A stretch of DNA of 64,000 nt from Doris montereyensis. Lineage: Eukaryota; Mollusca; Gastropoda; Nudibranchia; Dorididae. The translations under genes and the position numbers were made by a program. The stretch is taken from positions 53,501 to 117,500 of the forward strand of contig JAXRKP010001172.1 of assembly GCA_037039925.1 (NCBI GenBank), given 5' to 3'. Under the pieces are notes generated by a model. That model had not been told where the DNA came from and made no database searches. It saw only the letters and a list, made by a program, of their open reading frames with translations. Shown in pieces: positions 36,191 through 49,000 of the stretch (within the stretch, counting starts at the first letter, position 1; each line of letters starts with the position of its first letter).

Positions 36191-36354
36191 TATAATAAAA
36201 AAATTATACATGTTATCTTACAAAGATTATCCTGAATATAATCAAGAATAATAATAAATTTAAAAATGTTAATACTGATACCGGTACTGAACAATAACAA
36301 TTGAAATTCAAATCAACACATATTTGAAAATATGACAAACCTAGGACATTTCGT

Positions 36355-37039
36355 TTACAGCTGATCTGTCATGGGATGATCCACAAGAAGACAATTTCTT
36401 ATTTTATTGAAACAAAAGCTTTTACCACACTTTCTACATTTGTGATTTGATTTCCTCTCTTTCTTTTCAAGACGCCAACATCTATGACAATTCCCCCTCA
36501 AGGGACTATGAATAGGCACAACATAATGATTACTCATTCTGGTATTAGTCTTTACTTTTAAACAGTTTTCATTACTGCTGACTCGCTCCTGATGAGAGAT
36601 AATTGGTTTACGCCATGAGACACAGGTATTTTTTGCAGCTCTATTCTCAACACAAAATACAGGAATGGGTGAAGATTCAAATGATGATACATTTTCCTCA
36701 TTAACATCATTGCTCCTAGTAGACAGTGTAGCAGTTGATAAGGACGGAAAGTTATTAAGGTCCTCCTGTTGCCATAATTTAGAGTCTGATAAAGGTAACT
36801 CTGCTATATTTGGCTTTACATCGTTGAAAACATTGTATCTGTGTTCATCAGCAGAAAGGGTAGAATTAGAATGTAAATCAGATGTGTTTGGTTCTTCTTT
36901 CACAGTTGTCATGTCTGGGAATTCTACCAAAGATAAAAGGTTGACTGATTTTGAAATAACTTTCGACACAGATTTAGCTGGTACTCCATGCTATTCATCT
37001 GACATGTCTTTTTTTCCAAATTTTCCTCTCTGTTCTGTC
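36355..37039 (-). pseudogene. Exon of an unidentified gene, copy B, with a piggyBac-like Cys-rich end
   Basis: Inverted paralogue of 18234-18690, similar in coding and upstream intron sequence. From an acceptor near 37040 the frame is broken by a 14-bp insertion. It is then open for 205 codons from 36969 (a GTG, not a true start) to 36355. It encodes NLLSLVEFPDMTTVKEEPN, ELPLSDSKLWQQEDLNNF, a Ser/Asn-rich stretch, then a Cys cluster CHRCWRLEKKERKSNHKC with CRKCGKSFC and a terminal CLLVDH. The spacing C-x2-C-x13-C-x2-C-x4-C-x6-C-x4-H resembles the cysteine-rich DNA-binding tail of piggyBac transposases. No DDE domain precedes it, so it is either an exapted zinc-binding module or an unrelated finger. 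It may still be a working exon if the upstream frame is rescued by splicing. Confidence 0.5.
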
Positions 37040-37273
37040 CTGAAGTAAAATAATATACAAATATTCTTTTAACAAAAGCGTCTTTTTCTTTTCTTGAATC
37101 TGCCTTTCTAGATGGCTTTAAACATCCCTAGTTGCTGTAATGTCACCAAGAAACTGAGAATATCATCAAGACACCTGTTGATAGAGATCAAAAGTTATTG
37201 CCAGATGCCAGAAGAGCAATGTTGTAAAGTGTCCAAATGTCTGGCACATTTTGTTAATATATATTACATTACA

Positions 37274-37276
<3 letters not shown>

Positions 37277-37340
<64 letters not shown>
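37277..37340. repeat. (TA)n microsatellite
   Basis: About 32 TA units at the equivalent position to the TA tract before copy A of the duplicated exon. Confidence 0.95.
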
Positions 37341-37348
<8 letters not shown>

Positions 37349-37596
37349 TTTTATGAATCAAATAGACAATTTGTTCATTCTCTCTCTCTCTCTAACTGCT
37401 CGATGTGAATAAGTACTCAGCTAAAAGTAGAGAAAGATCTTGTCAGTCTAGTATGAGGCACATAACAGGATGTTGTATTGTATGCTTCCCAGGAAGTTCA
37501 GAAGGACTTTGAATGTAATGGTTAGCTGGGGGATAAATGATGTACAGTCCCAAAGCCTGCACTTATGTGGGAATACTGACTATAACTATAATAGTA
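37341..37596. other. Spacer
   Basis: No gene recognised. A short CT run lies at 37380-37392. Confidence 0.4.
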
Positions 37597-37760
37597 CAGT
37601 GGAACCTCTCATTCAAATTGGGAACCCTGGCAATTAGAAACAAAACTTTTTCTATATATTTTACCATTCTATGTGGGAAAGGTTCCGGCAAATCGAGAAC
37701 ATTTTTAAGTTGCCAGGGCCAGTTCATGCTGCCCATAAACCAGACATCCACTACAAACGT
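37597..37760 (+). mobile_element. Solo pogo/Tigger-like terminus
   Basis: After TA (37595-37596) comes CAGTGGAACCTCTCATTCAA, a typical pogo/Tigger terminal sequence, and then GGGAACCCTGGCAATTAG. No matching inverted terminus was found downstream, so only one end survives. Confidence 0.5.
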
Positions 37761-38029
37761 GTGAAATTGGGCGTTGATTGTTAAGTTACCAATACGATAT
37801 TACGGTATGTGTTGACATGGGGTGGTGTGCAGAAAGCAGACTCCTGCACTGTCATAGCCTTTGATTGACCATTTAACCTGTCAATCACAAGGATGGACCC
37901 ATGAGATGATCTAACGATTGACCATACATTCTTTCTCTCTCTCTCTCTCTTCCTCTCTCCCTAAAAAACAGTACATGATATATATGGGCGTGGCCAGGAA
38001 ATTCATACAAGAAGTAGGTGTGGTGTGTA

Positions 38030-38240
38030 GGGTCCTCACTTGGTATGCACACTACTTTGCAGGATCACATTTATAATATAGTTTGAAGAATACCATTCAC
38101 AGTGTGACTGACAAATTTGTGAGCAAACGACATGTTGACGCAGCAAGCAGTCAGAGCCGTGTTGTGTCATCACCATGATTTTTTCCGATATTGTATCATT
38201 ATGAGTGTGACTAAACACTAGTGGTACTAACTTTATCAAA
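38030..38240 (-). repeat. Dispersed repeat, reverse copy
   Basis: Reverse complement of the unit at 15340-15560. It shares ATCATGRTGATGACACAACAC, TTGCTGCRTCAACATG, CTCACAAATTTRTCAGTCA and ATAAATGTGAT. Confidence 0.7.
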
Positions 38241-38540
38241 GAGCGGCAGAGACCAGGATCAATGCGAGAACCGCACTTTTGGTATGACCACCCAAACAGA
38301 AATCACTAGTTATGTTATGATAATTAATATTCAATATCTGGAGATCTAGTCCCAGTCCTTTTCACACTATCACACTCTAAGTATGACTGAACACCAACAA
38401 ACTTTGAAGTTAAAAACTAGGAGCTTCATATAAATATCTAGATATATAGCTCTATCCCAGCACAGCTTTCAAATATTGCGGAAGTGACCCTATATCAAGA
38501 TCTAACCTTCCTGGTGAGGTGGGGAGGAATGCGACTAGGG

Positions 38541-39003
38541 GGTTGGGATGGTAGATGGTAGGCTAGACGGCCTATAGATTTAGGGACGTCTAGATGGTAG
38601 GTAATGCTTCCTCTACGTCTAAGCTGACACTGACAGAACCATGAGATCTGACACAGGAGGAACAACAAAATACATGTACATTGTACATAGATCTAGATAT
38701 ATTGTATCTAGTCTACAATATAATGATAATAGATGTGACTTGTCTTCGGGTTCTTTCACGATGACAGTATTGACAAGTCTACGCTTTGTCGGCTGTTTCG
38801 ATTTCATTCTATGCTTTCAATTCAGTCAAGAGTTCGATATCTCAAGTGTTGTAGCTTCAAAGATGAGTAGAAGAAAGAGTTGCCTCGGGAGTTTCTTACA
38901 AAGTGGAGGGGGGACGGAGAGAGAGACAGGGGCAGGTGAGAAGAGAGCCGGGGTGAGAGAGTCGAGGGGGTAAAGAAAGAGAGGGATAGAGAGTGAGACT
39001 AGT

Positions 39004-39035
<32 letters not shown>

Positions 39036-39046
39036 AATGGGAATAG

Positions 39047-39113
<67 letters not shown>
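38541..39113 (+). repeat. GA-tailed repeat family, plus copy 1
   Basis: A unit starting GGTTGGGATGGTAG, with AATGCTTCCTCTACGTCTAAG, CTGACAGAACCATGAGATCT, CTACGCTTTGTCGGCTGTTT and GTTTCTTACAAAGTGGAGG, ending in a GA tract (about 38910-39113). Copy 2 starts 625 bp later. Confidence 0.85.
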
Positions 39114-39117
<4 letters not shown>

Positions 39118-39165
39118 TCACACACACACACACACAGAGAAGGGGAGAGATTTGCCCCTCTCTCG

Positions 39166-39810
<645 letters not shown>

Positions 39811-39827
39811 ACAGAGACAGAGAACAA

Positions 39828-40920
39828 TCATTAGAGTGGAATTCACCCCTATACACCAATTTCATCGACTTCGGGAACGCATTTGACAGCCTCCATATAG
39901 ATTTTCTTTGGAAACTCCTGCGACATTATGGAATACCTTTAAAACCTTTAAAACTTACAAGAATAATACAGAAATCATACGAAGACATGACTGCGAAAGT
40001 AGTACATACTGGAGAATCGCTGAATCCTTCAACATAAAGACGAGAATTCGCCAAGGCTGTCGCTTTTTGTCCCTTTCTGTTTATTTAAGCCTTCGACTTC
40101 CTGGTGAAAAAGCAACAGACAGGAGCGGAAAATGACATTCAAAATGGACTATGACAAAAAACAAGTTAACGACCTAGATTTCGTCGATGATATCGCTTTG
40201 CTTTCATACACGCACAAGCAAATGCAGGAGAAAACGGATGCCATTGAGACAATAGCATCATCTGTGGGACTCAGACTAAACTACAAGACAACCAAGACTC
40301 TTCGCAGCTGCAAAACCTGCAACGCTTTGCCAATACCCTAAAAGGAGAACCGCTGGAAAATATGGACACATTTTGCTACCTGGGTAGTATGATTAATGAC
40401 AAGGGAGTGTGGAAGAAGATGTCAAAACCAGGATACATAAGGCACGATATGCATTTTTAAGCCTTAACAAGGTATGGTGTAGCAAGAGTTTGCCAGAAAA
40501 AATCAAATAAAGGATATTCAACTCAAATTCCAAGTCAGTGCTAACATAATATGGCTCAGAAACATGGAGAATCACAAAAACTACCCTACAAAAAATACAA
40601 TCATTCATACATAGAAGTCTGAGGAGAATTGTCAAAATATTCTGGCCTGAAGTTGTCTCAAACATTAATCTATGGGAAAGATTTAAAACCAAAAGAAATG
40701 GAGATGGATAGGCCACATGCTTAGAAAGGACCCCAACACAATAACAAGGCAGAGCCTTACATGGAACCCACAGGGTAAAATATTGAGTGATCGGCCAAGG
40801 GCTACATGGAGAAGAGAACTGGAGGGAGAGATAAAGAAGACAGGGGGCAAACATGGAAACCTCTGGAGAGAAGTGATTGGAGATTACTGGTTGATGGCCT
40901 ATGCTTCCCAGCAAGCTGAA
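39828..40920 (+). pseudogene. LINE reverse transcriptase, 3' part (second family)
   Basis: Encodes NSPLYTNFIDFGNAFDSLH (motif A), then IRQGCRF (motif B, broken), then NDLDFVDDIALLSYTHKQMQ with the catalytic F-V-D-D box at about 40176-40187. Then come a degraded TYLGSM-type block near 40375, WRWIGHMLRKDPNTITRQSL at about 40700 and a WRREL-type end. Frameshifts lie near 40060, 40125, 40340 and 40480-40690. The final stretch runs straight into the AAG tract, which may have grown from the element's A-rich tail. The RT start is lost at the GA tract. Confidence 0.85.
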
Positions 40921-41083
40921 AAGCAAAAAAAGAAGAAAAAGGAGGAGGAGGAGAAGAAGAAGAAGAAGAAGAAGAAGAAGAAGAAGAAGAAGAAGAAGAA
41001 GAAGAAGAAGAAGAAGAAGAAGAAGAAGAAGAAGAAGAAGAAGAAGAAGAAGAAGAAGAAGAAGAAGAAGAAGAAGAAGAAGA
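40921..41083. repeat. (AAG)n microsatellite
   Basis: About 45 AAG units with a few AGG at the start. It sits exactly at the 3' end of the LINE fragment and opens Lys, Arg and Glu frames with no coding meaning. Confidence 0.97.
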
Positions 41084-41084
41084 A

Positions 41085-41460
41085 TGTATATATTATACTC
41101 ACAGTCAACACTCAAACAATGAGATGGAGCAAATTCACAATGCCAGCATAAAAAGAGGTGGAATTTAAATAACTTCTTGTATACATCTACCTCAATCATG
41201 GACAGCTGCCACTATTTATTTATACTAGAAACTAAGCTATTTCTAGAACCGGAAATTTCCACACGTTTCCAAACCTTTCAGCAAATTTCTATGCAATTAT
41301 CTCTCCTTCCACAGATATAACGAATCAATACCAGGACATACCAAAATGAGTACGTCACAAACTCAGTAGGGGGTTTACACGCACTAGAATTGATTACGTC
41401 ATAGGTCTAGTTTCACTAGGGAAATCCCTACAAACTATAAATTATCCTAAATTGGTTTAG
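41085..41460. repeat. Dispersed repeat shared with 19.9 kb
   Basis: Shares TATTATACTCACAGTC, CAAATTCACAATGCCAGC, GGAAATTTC and GATTACGTCAT with 19930-20285. Whether it belongs to the LINE before it is not clear, since the 19.9-kb copy has no LINE beside it. Confidence 0.6.
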
Positions 41461-41606
41461 AGCAGGTGATCCTGGACACCAATGGCATCACGCCATCATG
41501 TGTGCTTTAACTTTAAATTTAAGGTAGAAGGCAATCCATGTCAGGACAGCCAATGGCCCAAGGATAGCCTCCTTAACTAAACAGTACATGTACGTTTGTA
41601 TCTTCA
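41461..41606. other. Spacer
   Basis: No feature recognised. Confidence 0.4.
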
Positions 41607-41790
41607 AACATCTTGATGAACCAAGAGACTGCAAGTGTCCTCTTCATAGACTTCTTGTCGGCGTTTAACACCATGCAGCTTCATCTTGTGATACAGAAAT
41701 GATTACCAAAGCTAAATGTGAACCGGCATCCCATTATTCTAATATCTTATGTTCGACCGTACTGTTAAAAGGACTCGCAGTACATTGGCT
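41607..41790 (+). pseudogene. Short reverse-transcriptase fragment (Rex/CR1-like)
   Basis: One frame encodes NILMNQETASVLFIDFLSAF followed by NTMQLHLVIQK, a stop, then LPKLNVNRHPIILISYV. The LFIDFxSAFNT phrase is motif A of CR1/Rex-type LINEs. Only about 60 codons remain. Confidence 0.65.
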
Positions 41791-41907
41791 ATAGCTTCTT
41801 CATAATATGATTGCCTTACTTGTGTAAGAGGCTTTCAAATTTGTTTTCAACAGTTTCGATTTTATTGACGATTTAATATCAACAATTTAGTGTTTTTCAA
41901 GATTTTT

Positions 41908-42143
<236 letters not shown>

Positions 42144-42145
42144 CC

Positions 42146-42340
42146 TGAAACCATTAGTTCCTGTTTGGGTTTGAGATTCTCTGCAGCTATTTGTAACTCG
42201 TTTCAAAGATATCATTTCCTTCTTCGATGGCATCTTCGTTTGATCCATAAGCTATTAATAATTTAATTTTCCTTCCTTTTGGTTTAATGTTTACCTCTAG
42301 TAGCCATGGGCTTATAAATTTCGCCCTGTCCGACATAAGA
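42146..42340 (-). pseudogene. LINE endonuclease fragment, reverse strand
   Basis: On the minus strand 42340-42146 matches 30721-30905 of the LINE endonuclease. Both have TATAAGCCCAYGGCTAYTAG, ATTAAACCAAAAGGA, AAATTAAATTATTAATAG, AGCTTATGGAYCAAACGAAG and AACAGGAACTAATG. It is truncated by the CT tract. Confidence 0.8.
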
Positions 42341-43844
42341 GTGTTGAAGGATATAGATACGAAATCTCACACAAGCATGCAACCTACAAGAAATTAAGAG
42401 TTACAAGTCCAATCTGTGTATTACAATATGATAAACATTTAATGATTATCAATCCAATGATAAATGTTTATAAAAACAAAGCAATAATTAAAACAACAAC
42501 GAATCAATAATGCAAACAAAAGGTAAAACAATTCAATCAGTCTTACCTTGATACCAATGACATACACAGACCTGTCTTATCACTAAAGCAAATTAAAGTA
42601 AAACACATTAATCACTATAAATGTGTACAAATGGACTTGTTCTTGGTGTTCGCTGGTCGTTTTGATCGACACCACACCAGTCTGAAGAACATCAACGATT
42701 TCAGTGTAGATGATCATTTATGGTCTCACGTTCGACATTGACGACTACAACAACAACATTAGTCAATTGTCTTCAAATTGCATATACATAAAATATAATA
42801 ATTATTATTATATGCAATACCATTATAACGTATAGAGCTATTAAGGGAAACGCTATCTCCTTGTAATACTAATGATATATAATATCATTTATGGGAACTA
42901 ATGTAAGTAACCATTCATTCTTATTCATAGTTATCTACGTTCCCTTCCTGATAATGGTCTCAGTTAATATAGTAACAGTATAAGAATGAAACATAATACT
43001 TCACAATGAAAACACATAGAGATCCCATACAAGAAATTCGATATTAGAATAAACGTATTACATATCATGGCTTTAAACAATGCATCGTTCAAACTAAGGC
43101 AATCTTAAAAATGTACAATCCAAATGATTCACGATCTGTTCTATCAAGGTTCCTTATGATAGCGAAGTAATGTTATATAATAACTTACACCCCAATAGGG
43201 CTGTCAACACGAGATGAACTTAAGTCCGCTCGTTCCACCTTTGGATTTAAGTTAAGGCGACAACATTTTTTAGTGTTAATAAACTTAAAGTTTTCAATTC
43301 GAGATCTCTGTCTTCACAATGTATGATTGTGACCCTAGCTTCATCTTTGACATGCCAGCCACGCATGGACTATCTCTCACGAAGATGAATAGGATGAGTG
43401 AAGATTGAGAGGAAACTATGGGTATTTCTATTCATAGTCTTGCCCTACAATTTCATCATCCAGGAAGTCTTACGCCCATATATGATCACTACCATATTTG
43501 GTTCGAGTCTTTCCGATGACGTTTCGAGAAAGTTACTCGCAATAATAATATCTCCGGCAACTTTTCTACGCTACGATCACATCTTAACCTAGATTTACAA
43601 TCCTCTTTACATCAGTAGTAAAAATGCCAGAGATTGTTGTCAGAGAAAGGGGCCTGCAAGAAGAATGGAAACCCGTCTGAAGCGTCTTGTTTTGTGTTAT
43701 TTTCTTTTGATTTCTTTACTTGCATAATGTATTATTTGCCCCTTTAATGTTCAATCTTCTCTATTATTTACCGACCGATTTGCATAATATGTGTCCGTAT
43801 AAAAAAAAAGGTGCCAGGATTTTAAAAATGTATATTAAGGTCGT
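42341..43844. other. AT-rich spacer, no gene recognised
   Basis: No coding sequence recognised on either strand. Around 43205-43320 the sequence TAATAAACTTAAAG, followed by a CTCTGTCTTCACA end, resembles the terminus of an LTR. No second LTR or gag-pol sequence was seen. Confidence 0.35.
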
Positions 43845-44190
43845 GTAGAAAAGTAAAGGTCCTTCAAGGCTGTTACAATCCATAGAGCCGGAGCTTATCC
43901 CAGTTTCAATAGCATGAAGTGGAACAGGTGATAATAATGATAACCACTTTCTGGAGTCTGGCCATGTTTGACGCTAGTCTTGATTCATTTGCACCTGGGT
44001 AGATGTTTGTGTTTTTTTCAAGGAACACAACGCTAGTAGCTTGTTATGATTCAAATCTGGATCCTCTGATCCCCATCCAGCAGTGTCGGCCACCCATGTT
44101 TTGTTTTTTTTAAAGGAACACAACGTCAAAAAAACGACCACGCTTGGTTATGATTCAACTGAAACTGGATCCGATGATCCCAGATCCAGC
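43845..44190 (-). mobile_element. tRNA-derived SINE (second family), reverse copy, with partial duplication
   Basis: Reverse complement of the distal part of the SINE at 35.9 kb (CCTTCAAGGC, CCGGAGCTTATCCC, GTGATAATAATGATAACC). The head region (GGAACACAACG ... TGGATCCTCTGATCCC ... CCAGCAGT) is present twice, at 44022-44080 and 44115-44195. Confidence 0.65.
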
Positions 44191-44204
44191 AGTACAACAT
44201 TGTT

Positions 44205-44395
44205 CGGACAAAAACCGACACCAACAGGCCACATGTTAACCGACTTTAGCGTAAAGGCCCACATTGTTCAACCGACAAAACCGACACGCAATAAGGCTCC
44301 CACCGACAAAACCGACACCTGCCAAACACCGACAAAACGGACACCTGCCAATAAAGGCCCACATTGTTCCACACCGACAAAAACCGACAAGTGAC
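44205..44395. repeat. ACCGACAAAA tandem repeat
   Basis: Irregular repeats of ACCGACAAAACCGACACC with spacers CTGCCAATAAAGGCCCACAT and TTGTTC. Units are about 23-45 bp with about 7 cores. It begins inside the duplicated SINE head. Confidence 0.8.
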
Positions 44396-44564
44396 ACACC
44401 TTTTTCCTATTAGCTCTAATTGGTCACACAAATGATGTTATTGTTCTAAATTTAGAAAAGAATACAAGATTAAAGGTCAGGTAGCTTCACGTGACCAATT
44501 GAGGGTAGTGGCGCGAAATTGCGGACCGATCTGCATTCTTTTGTGAAGATCAGCTGGCAGGAAG

Positions 44565-44650
44565 TCAGAAAAATGTAAACAAGCTGGGTTGCCATAGCGG
44601 AAAGAAAGTTGAACGTACAGAGCAAGATGGCCGCCGCTTAACGTGAACAC
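44565..44650 (+). promoter_or_regulatory. YY1/X-box-like motif cluster
   Basis: GGTTGCCATAGCGGAAAG (about 44587-44604) resembles an RFX X-box half plus an Ets-type GGAA. CAAGATGGCCGCCGC (about 44625-44639) is a close match to the YY1 motif AAGATGGCGGC. CpG is high relative to the surroundings. It lies about 35 bp upstream of a zinc-finger fragment. No transcript evidence, so the assignment is inference. Confidence 0.35.
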
Positions 44651-44669
44651 GAAAGGGTTAAGGTGTAGA

Positions 44670-45178
<509 letters not shown>

Positions 45179-45262
45179 TAGTGTGTAGTGTGTGTGTGTG
45201 TGTGTCTCTGTGTGCGTCTCTGTCTCTGTGTCTCTGTCTGTCTGTCTGTCTGTCTCTCTTCT
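45179..45262. repeat. (GT)n/(CT)n/(CTGT)n microsatellite
   Basis: Mixed GTGTGTCTCTGT-type repeats and five TCTG units at 45236-45254. Confidence 0.9.
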
Positions 45263-45289
45263 TAGCACTCCCCCTGTCTCTGAGTGGAA

Positions 45290-46170
<881 letters not shown>

Positions 46171-46329
46171 AGGGAAAGGAAGTGAAAACGAATTAATTCC
46201 GTTTGCACCTTTGTCACTTTTATTGACGTGTTGCTGTTGGAGAAGGCTGTAGCAGCCGGCACATTCCATTTTGCTGTCCTGTGTTTTTCCTCTTAGGCTG
46301 TCATTGTTCTAAATCCAACTCTCATTCTC

Positions 46330-47050
46330 TGATTTTGATTTTGGATTCGACTTTAATTCTAAATTTGATTTTGTTTTTAGTTTGAGTTTTGATTTTAATT
46401 TTGACTTTGATTTTGATTTTATTTTTAGCTTGAATTTTGATTTTGATTTTGCTTTTTGATTTCGATTGTGACTTAATTTTGATTTCGATTTTGATTTTGA
46501 TTTTGTTTCTAAGTTTTAATTTTGATTTTGGTTTTGTTTCTAAGTTTTAATTTTGATTTTGATTTGTTTTATTTTTTATTTTTTTATTTTGATTTTGATT
46601 TGTTTTTATTTTTAATTTTGATTTTGATTTGTTTCTATTTTTATTTGTTATTTTGGTTTTGATTTAATTTTGATTGTGACTTTGCTTTTAGCTTTAATTT
46701 TGATTTTGGTTTTGATTTGATTTTGGTTTTGATTTTGATTTTGATTTTGATTTTGATTTTGGTTTTGTATGAAGTTTTAATTTTGATTTTGATTTGTTTT
46801 TATTTCTAATTTTGATTTTGATTTTGATTTCGATTTTTAAAAAAAAAATTGATTTTGATTTTGATTTTGAGTTTCAATTTTGAATTTGATTTTGATTTTA
46901 AATTTGATTTTAATTATAATTTTGATTTTGATTTTGAATTTGTTTTTAGTTTTAATTTGGATGTTGATTTTGATTTTTATCTTCCTTTTGATTTAAATTT
47001 TGAATTTCAATTTGAATCCAATATTAATCTTAATTTTGATTTTGATTTTA
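46330..47050. repeat. (TTTTGA)n cryptic hexanucleotide repeat
   Basis: About 700 bp dominated by GATTTT and TTTTGA hexamers with frequent TTTAATTT, TTTCTAAG and TTGTTTTTAT variants. The plus strand is almost devoid of C. Confidence 0.95.
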
Positions 47051-47089
47051 CTTCCATCCACATCCACTTCTAAGGTTATCTCGAGGGTT

Positions 47090-47385
47090 ATGGTAGGATT
47101 TTGTAACTTTTGCCTGACTGCCCTGTAAAACAGTAAAGGGAATTTTTAAACATACAGAGAGTATTGCGATCTACACATGGGATTTCTTTGTTGTATCGTC
47201 CGTCTCCGATGGGACTGGGTGTCCTCCACCTTTTGGGATCAGGAGAAATGCGAGGGGGGGGGGGGGGGGCATTTTACGTTTGACTAAAAATAAATTGAGA
47301 ACATTAAAATTTGTCAATTGTCAACCTCTTGGTTGAGAGACCAACACTTTGCCTCCCGAGTCCCTCTCTTTTCTAAAAGAGGGTG
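47090..47385 (-). mobile_element. tRNA-derived SINE (first family), reverse copy
   Basis: Reverse complement of 10235-10570. It contains GGTAGGATTTTGTAA, TGACTGCCCTGTAAAACAG, CACATGGGATTTCTTT, CGTCTCCGATGGGACTGGGT and the head end ACCAACACTTTGCCTC. A poly-G insertion (about 47249-47263) occupies the middle. Confidence 0.75.
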
Positions 47386-47555
47386 GGAGGAGGGGTAGGG
47401 GTGGGTGGGAAAGGGTTTAGCCTGTTGTTTGACTTCTTTTTTTCTGTTTGATTTGCTCCGCACAAAAGACTAAACATGGTCCAAACAGTTTCGTCATATT
47501 TACGTGGATTGTTGTTGCCTATCATTCTGTTTTTCTTCTTTTTTTTCTGTTAAAA

Positions 47556-47573
47556 AAAAAAAAAAAAATAAAA

Positions 47574-47660
<87 letters not shown>
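47556..47660. repeat. A-rich run then (TA)n
   Basis: Oligo-A at 47551-47578 followed by about 40 TA units to 47657. Confidence 0.95.
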
Positions 47661-47764
47661 CTCATGTTTTTATTATATATGTATAATTATGCGCCTGGAG
47701 CTGTCGTGAGATGGGAGTGGGCGCTTTAGAATTGAATTAGATTATTATTATCATTATTATCATT

Positions 47765-48035
47765 GTGAGAAACACATTTCACAGCCAGACAAAAATATAT
47801 ACATGATTCTTCGCTATAACGGAGAAACAGATTTCTCTGCCAGACAACAACATTTACATGATTCATCGCTATAACTATAACGGAGAAACACATTTCACAG
47901 CCAGACAAAAATATATACATGATTCATTAACGGAGAAACACATTTCAGACAACAACATTTACATGAATCCCCATAACGTGGCAATAATTTAGCCAGACAA
48001 CAACATTTACATGATTCATCCCATAACGTGGCAAT
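47765..48035. repeat. Irregular 55-70-bp tandem repeat
   Basis: Four to five units with GGAGAAACACATTTCACAGC, CAGACAACAACATTTACATG and ATTCATCGCTATAAC or CCATAACGTGGCAATAATT. Confidence 0.85.
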
Positions 48036-48363
48036 AATTAGGAAAACTTCAATATCAATTAAAAAAAACCCACATATGCACGCCTGGTATTGTTGCTCTC
48101 ATTTATCCACTGTAAGGGATATGACGAATCTTTTAGGTGGAAAAGAATCATGTCCATTTCTGTATTGATGAATAAAAAAAACGATTCACATACTGTAGAC
48201 CTTCATGTCTTGAAATTCCATGATTTATTCCAGCGGGGACATTTTCAAAAGTCCAAGATTGAATATCGTCAATCTCCGTATTTTTTTGCTAGGATTACTG
48301 CCCGTGTTTTCATGGAAAAAATAAACAAAATCATATCGCCCCTTTGATACAAAGCATGTCCGT

Positions 48364-48498
48364 ACAACGTGCCAGCTCACAGGCGCATGTCGTACACGAG
48401 ACTATCTTGAGCCAACCAACGTCAATACAGTTCAGCCAAGGCCAGCACTGAGTCCTGATATCAACGCCATGGAGCATTCATGGGATGTCATCAAGGTG
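48364..48498 (+). pseudogene. Tc1/mariner transposase remnant
   Basis: Encodes NVPAHRR, then after a frame change CRTRDYLEPTNVNTVQ, RPALSPDINAMEHSWDVIK. This is the SPDLNPIEHxWD region of Tc1-type DDE transposases, containing the third catalytic residue's neighbourhood. About 45 codons survive. Confidence 0.75.
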
Positions 48499-49000
48499 GA
48501 AAGTGAAGATGCTACCCGATAAACCAAGAACTCTAGCAAAACTTTAAAGTTAAAGAGCAATTACACTCACAGTAGTCACAGATGCATATTGTGATGCTAT
48601 TCCACAGGCCCACATTCAAATGCTTGTACGTTCTACACAGCAATAATCCACATATAAAAAGGAGGCGAAATAGACGATATCAAATCTCAGACTTTTTCAA
48701 ATGCAATCTACTGAAATAAATCTTGGAATTTCAAGACAAAAAGGTTAATTAACAATGCGCCAATCTTTTTCTATTTATCAACACAACGATGGACATGATT
48801 CATGTTCCACCTAACAGCTTTGTCATATCCCTTTCAATGGGTAAAAGAGAGTGACAATACATGTACCAGGTGTGCTGTTGCTTTTGCAAATACGTATAAT
48901 ACATCATACGATTTACTGACTGACATTGTGCTGATATTATCTTATGTAAACAAGAAATGTTTCCCTTTCCTTTTATCTAATCTAATATTATTATTTTTAA
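48499..49000. other. AT-rich spacer
   Basis: No gene recognised. Confidence 0.4.

Noticed and set aside
40901..41122. Poly-Lys/Arg/Glu protein frames
   Set aside because: Translation of (AAG)n at the end of a LINE fragment.
44628..44640. Firm promoter call for the zinc-finger fragment
   Set aside because: Only motif resemblance. The downstream fragment is dead and no TATA or initiator is convincing, so it is kept as a low-confidence regulatory cluster.
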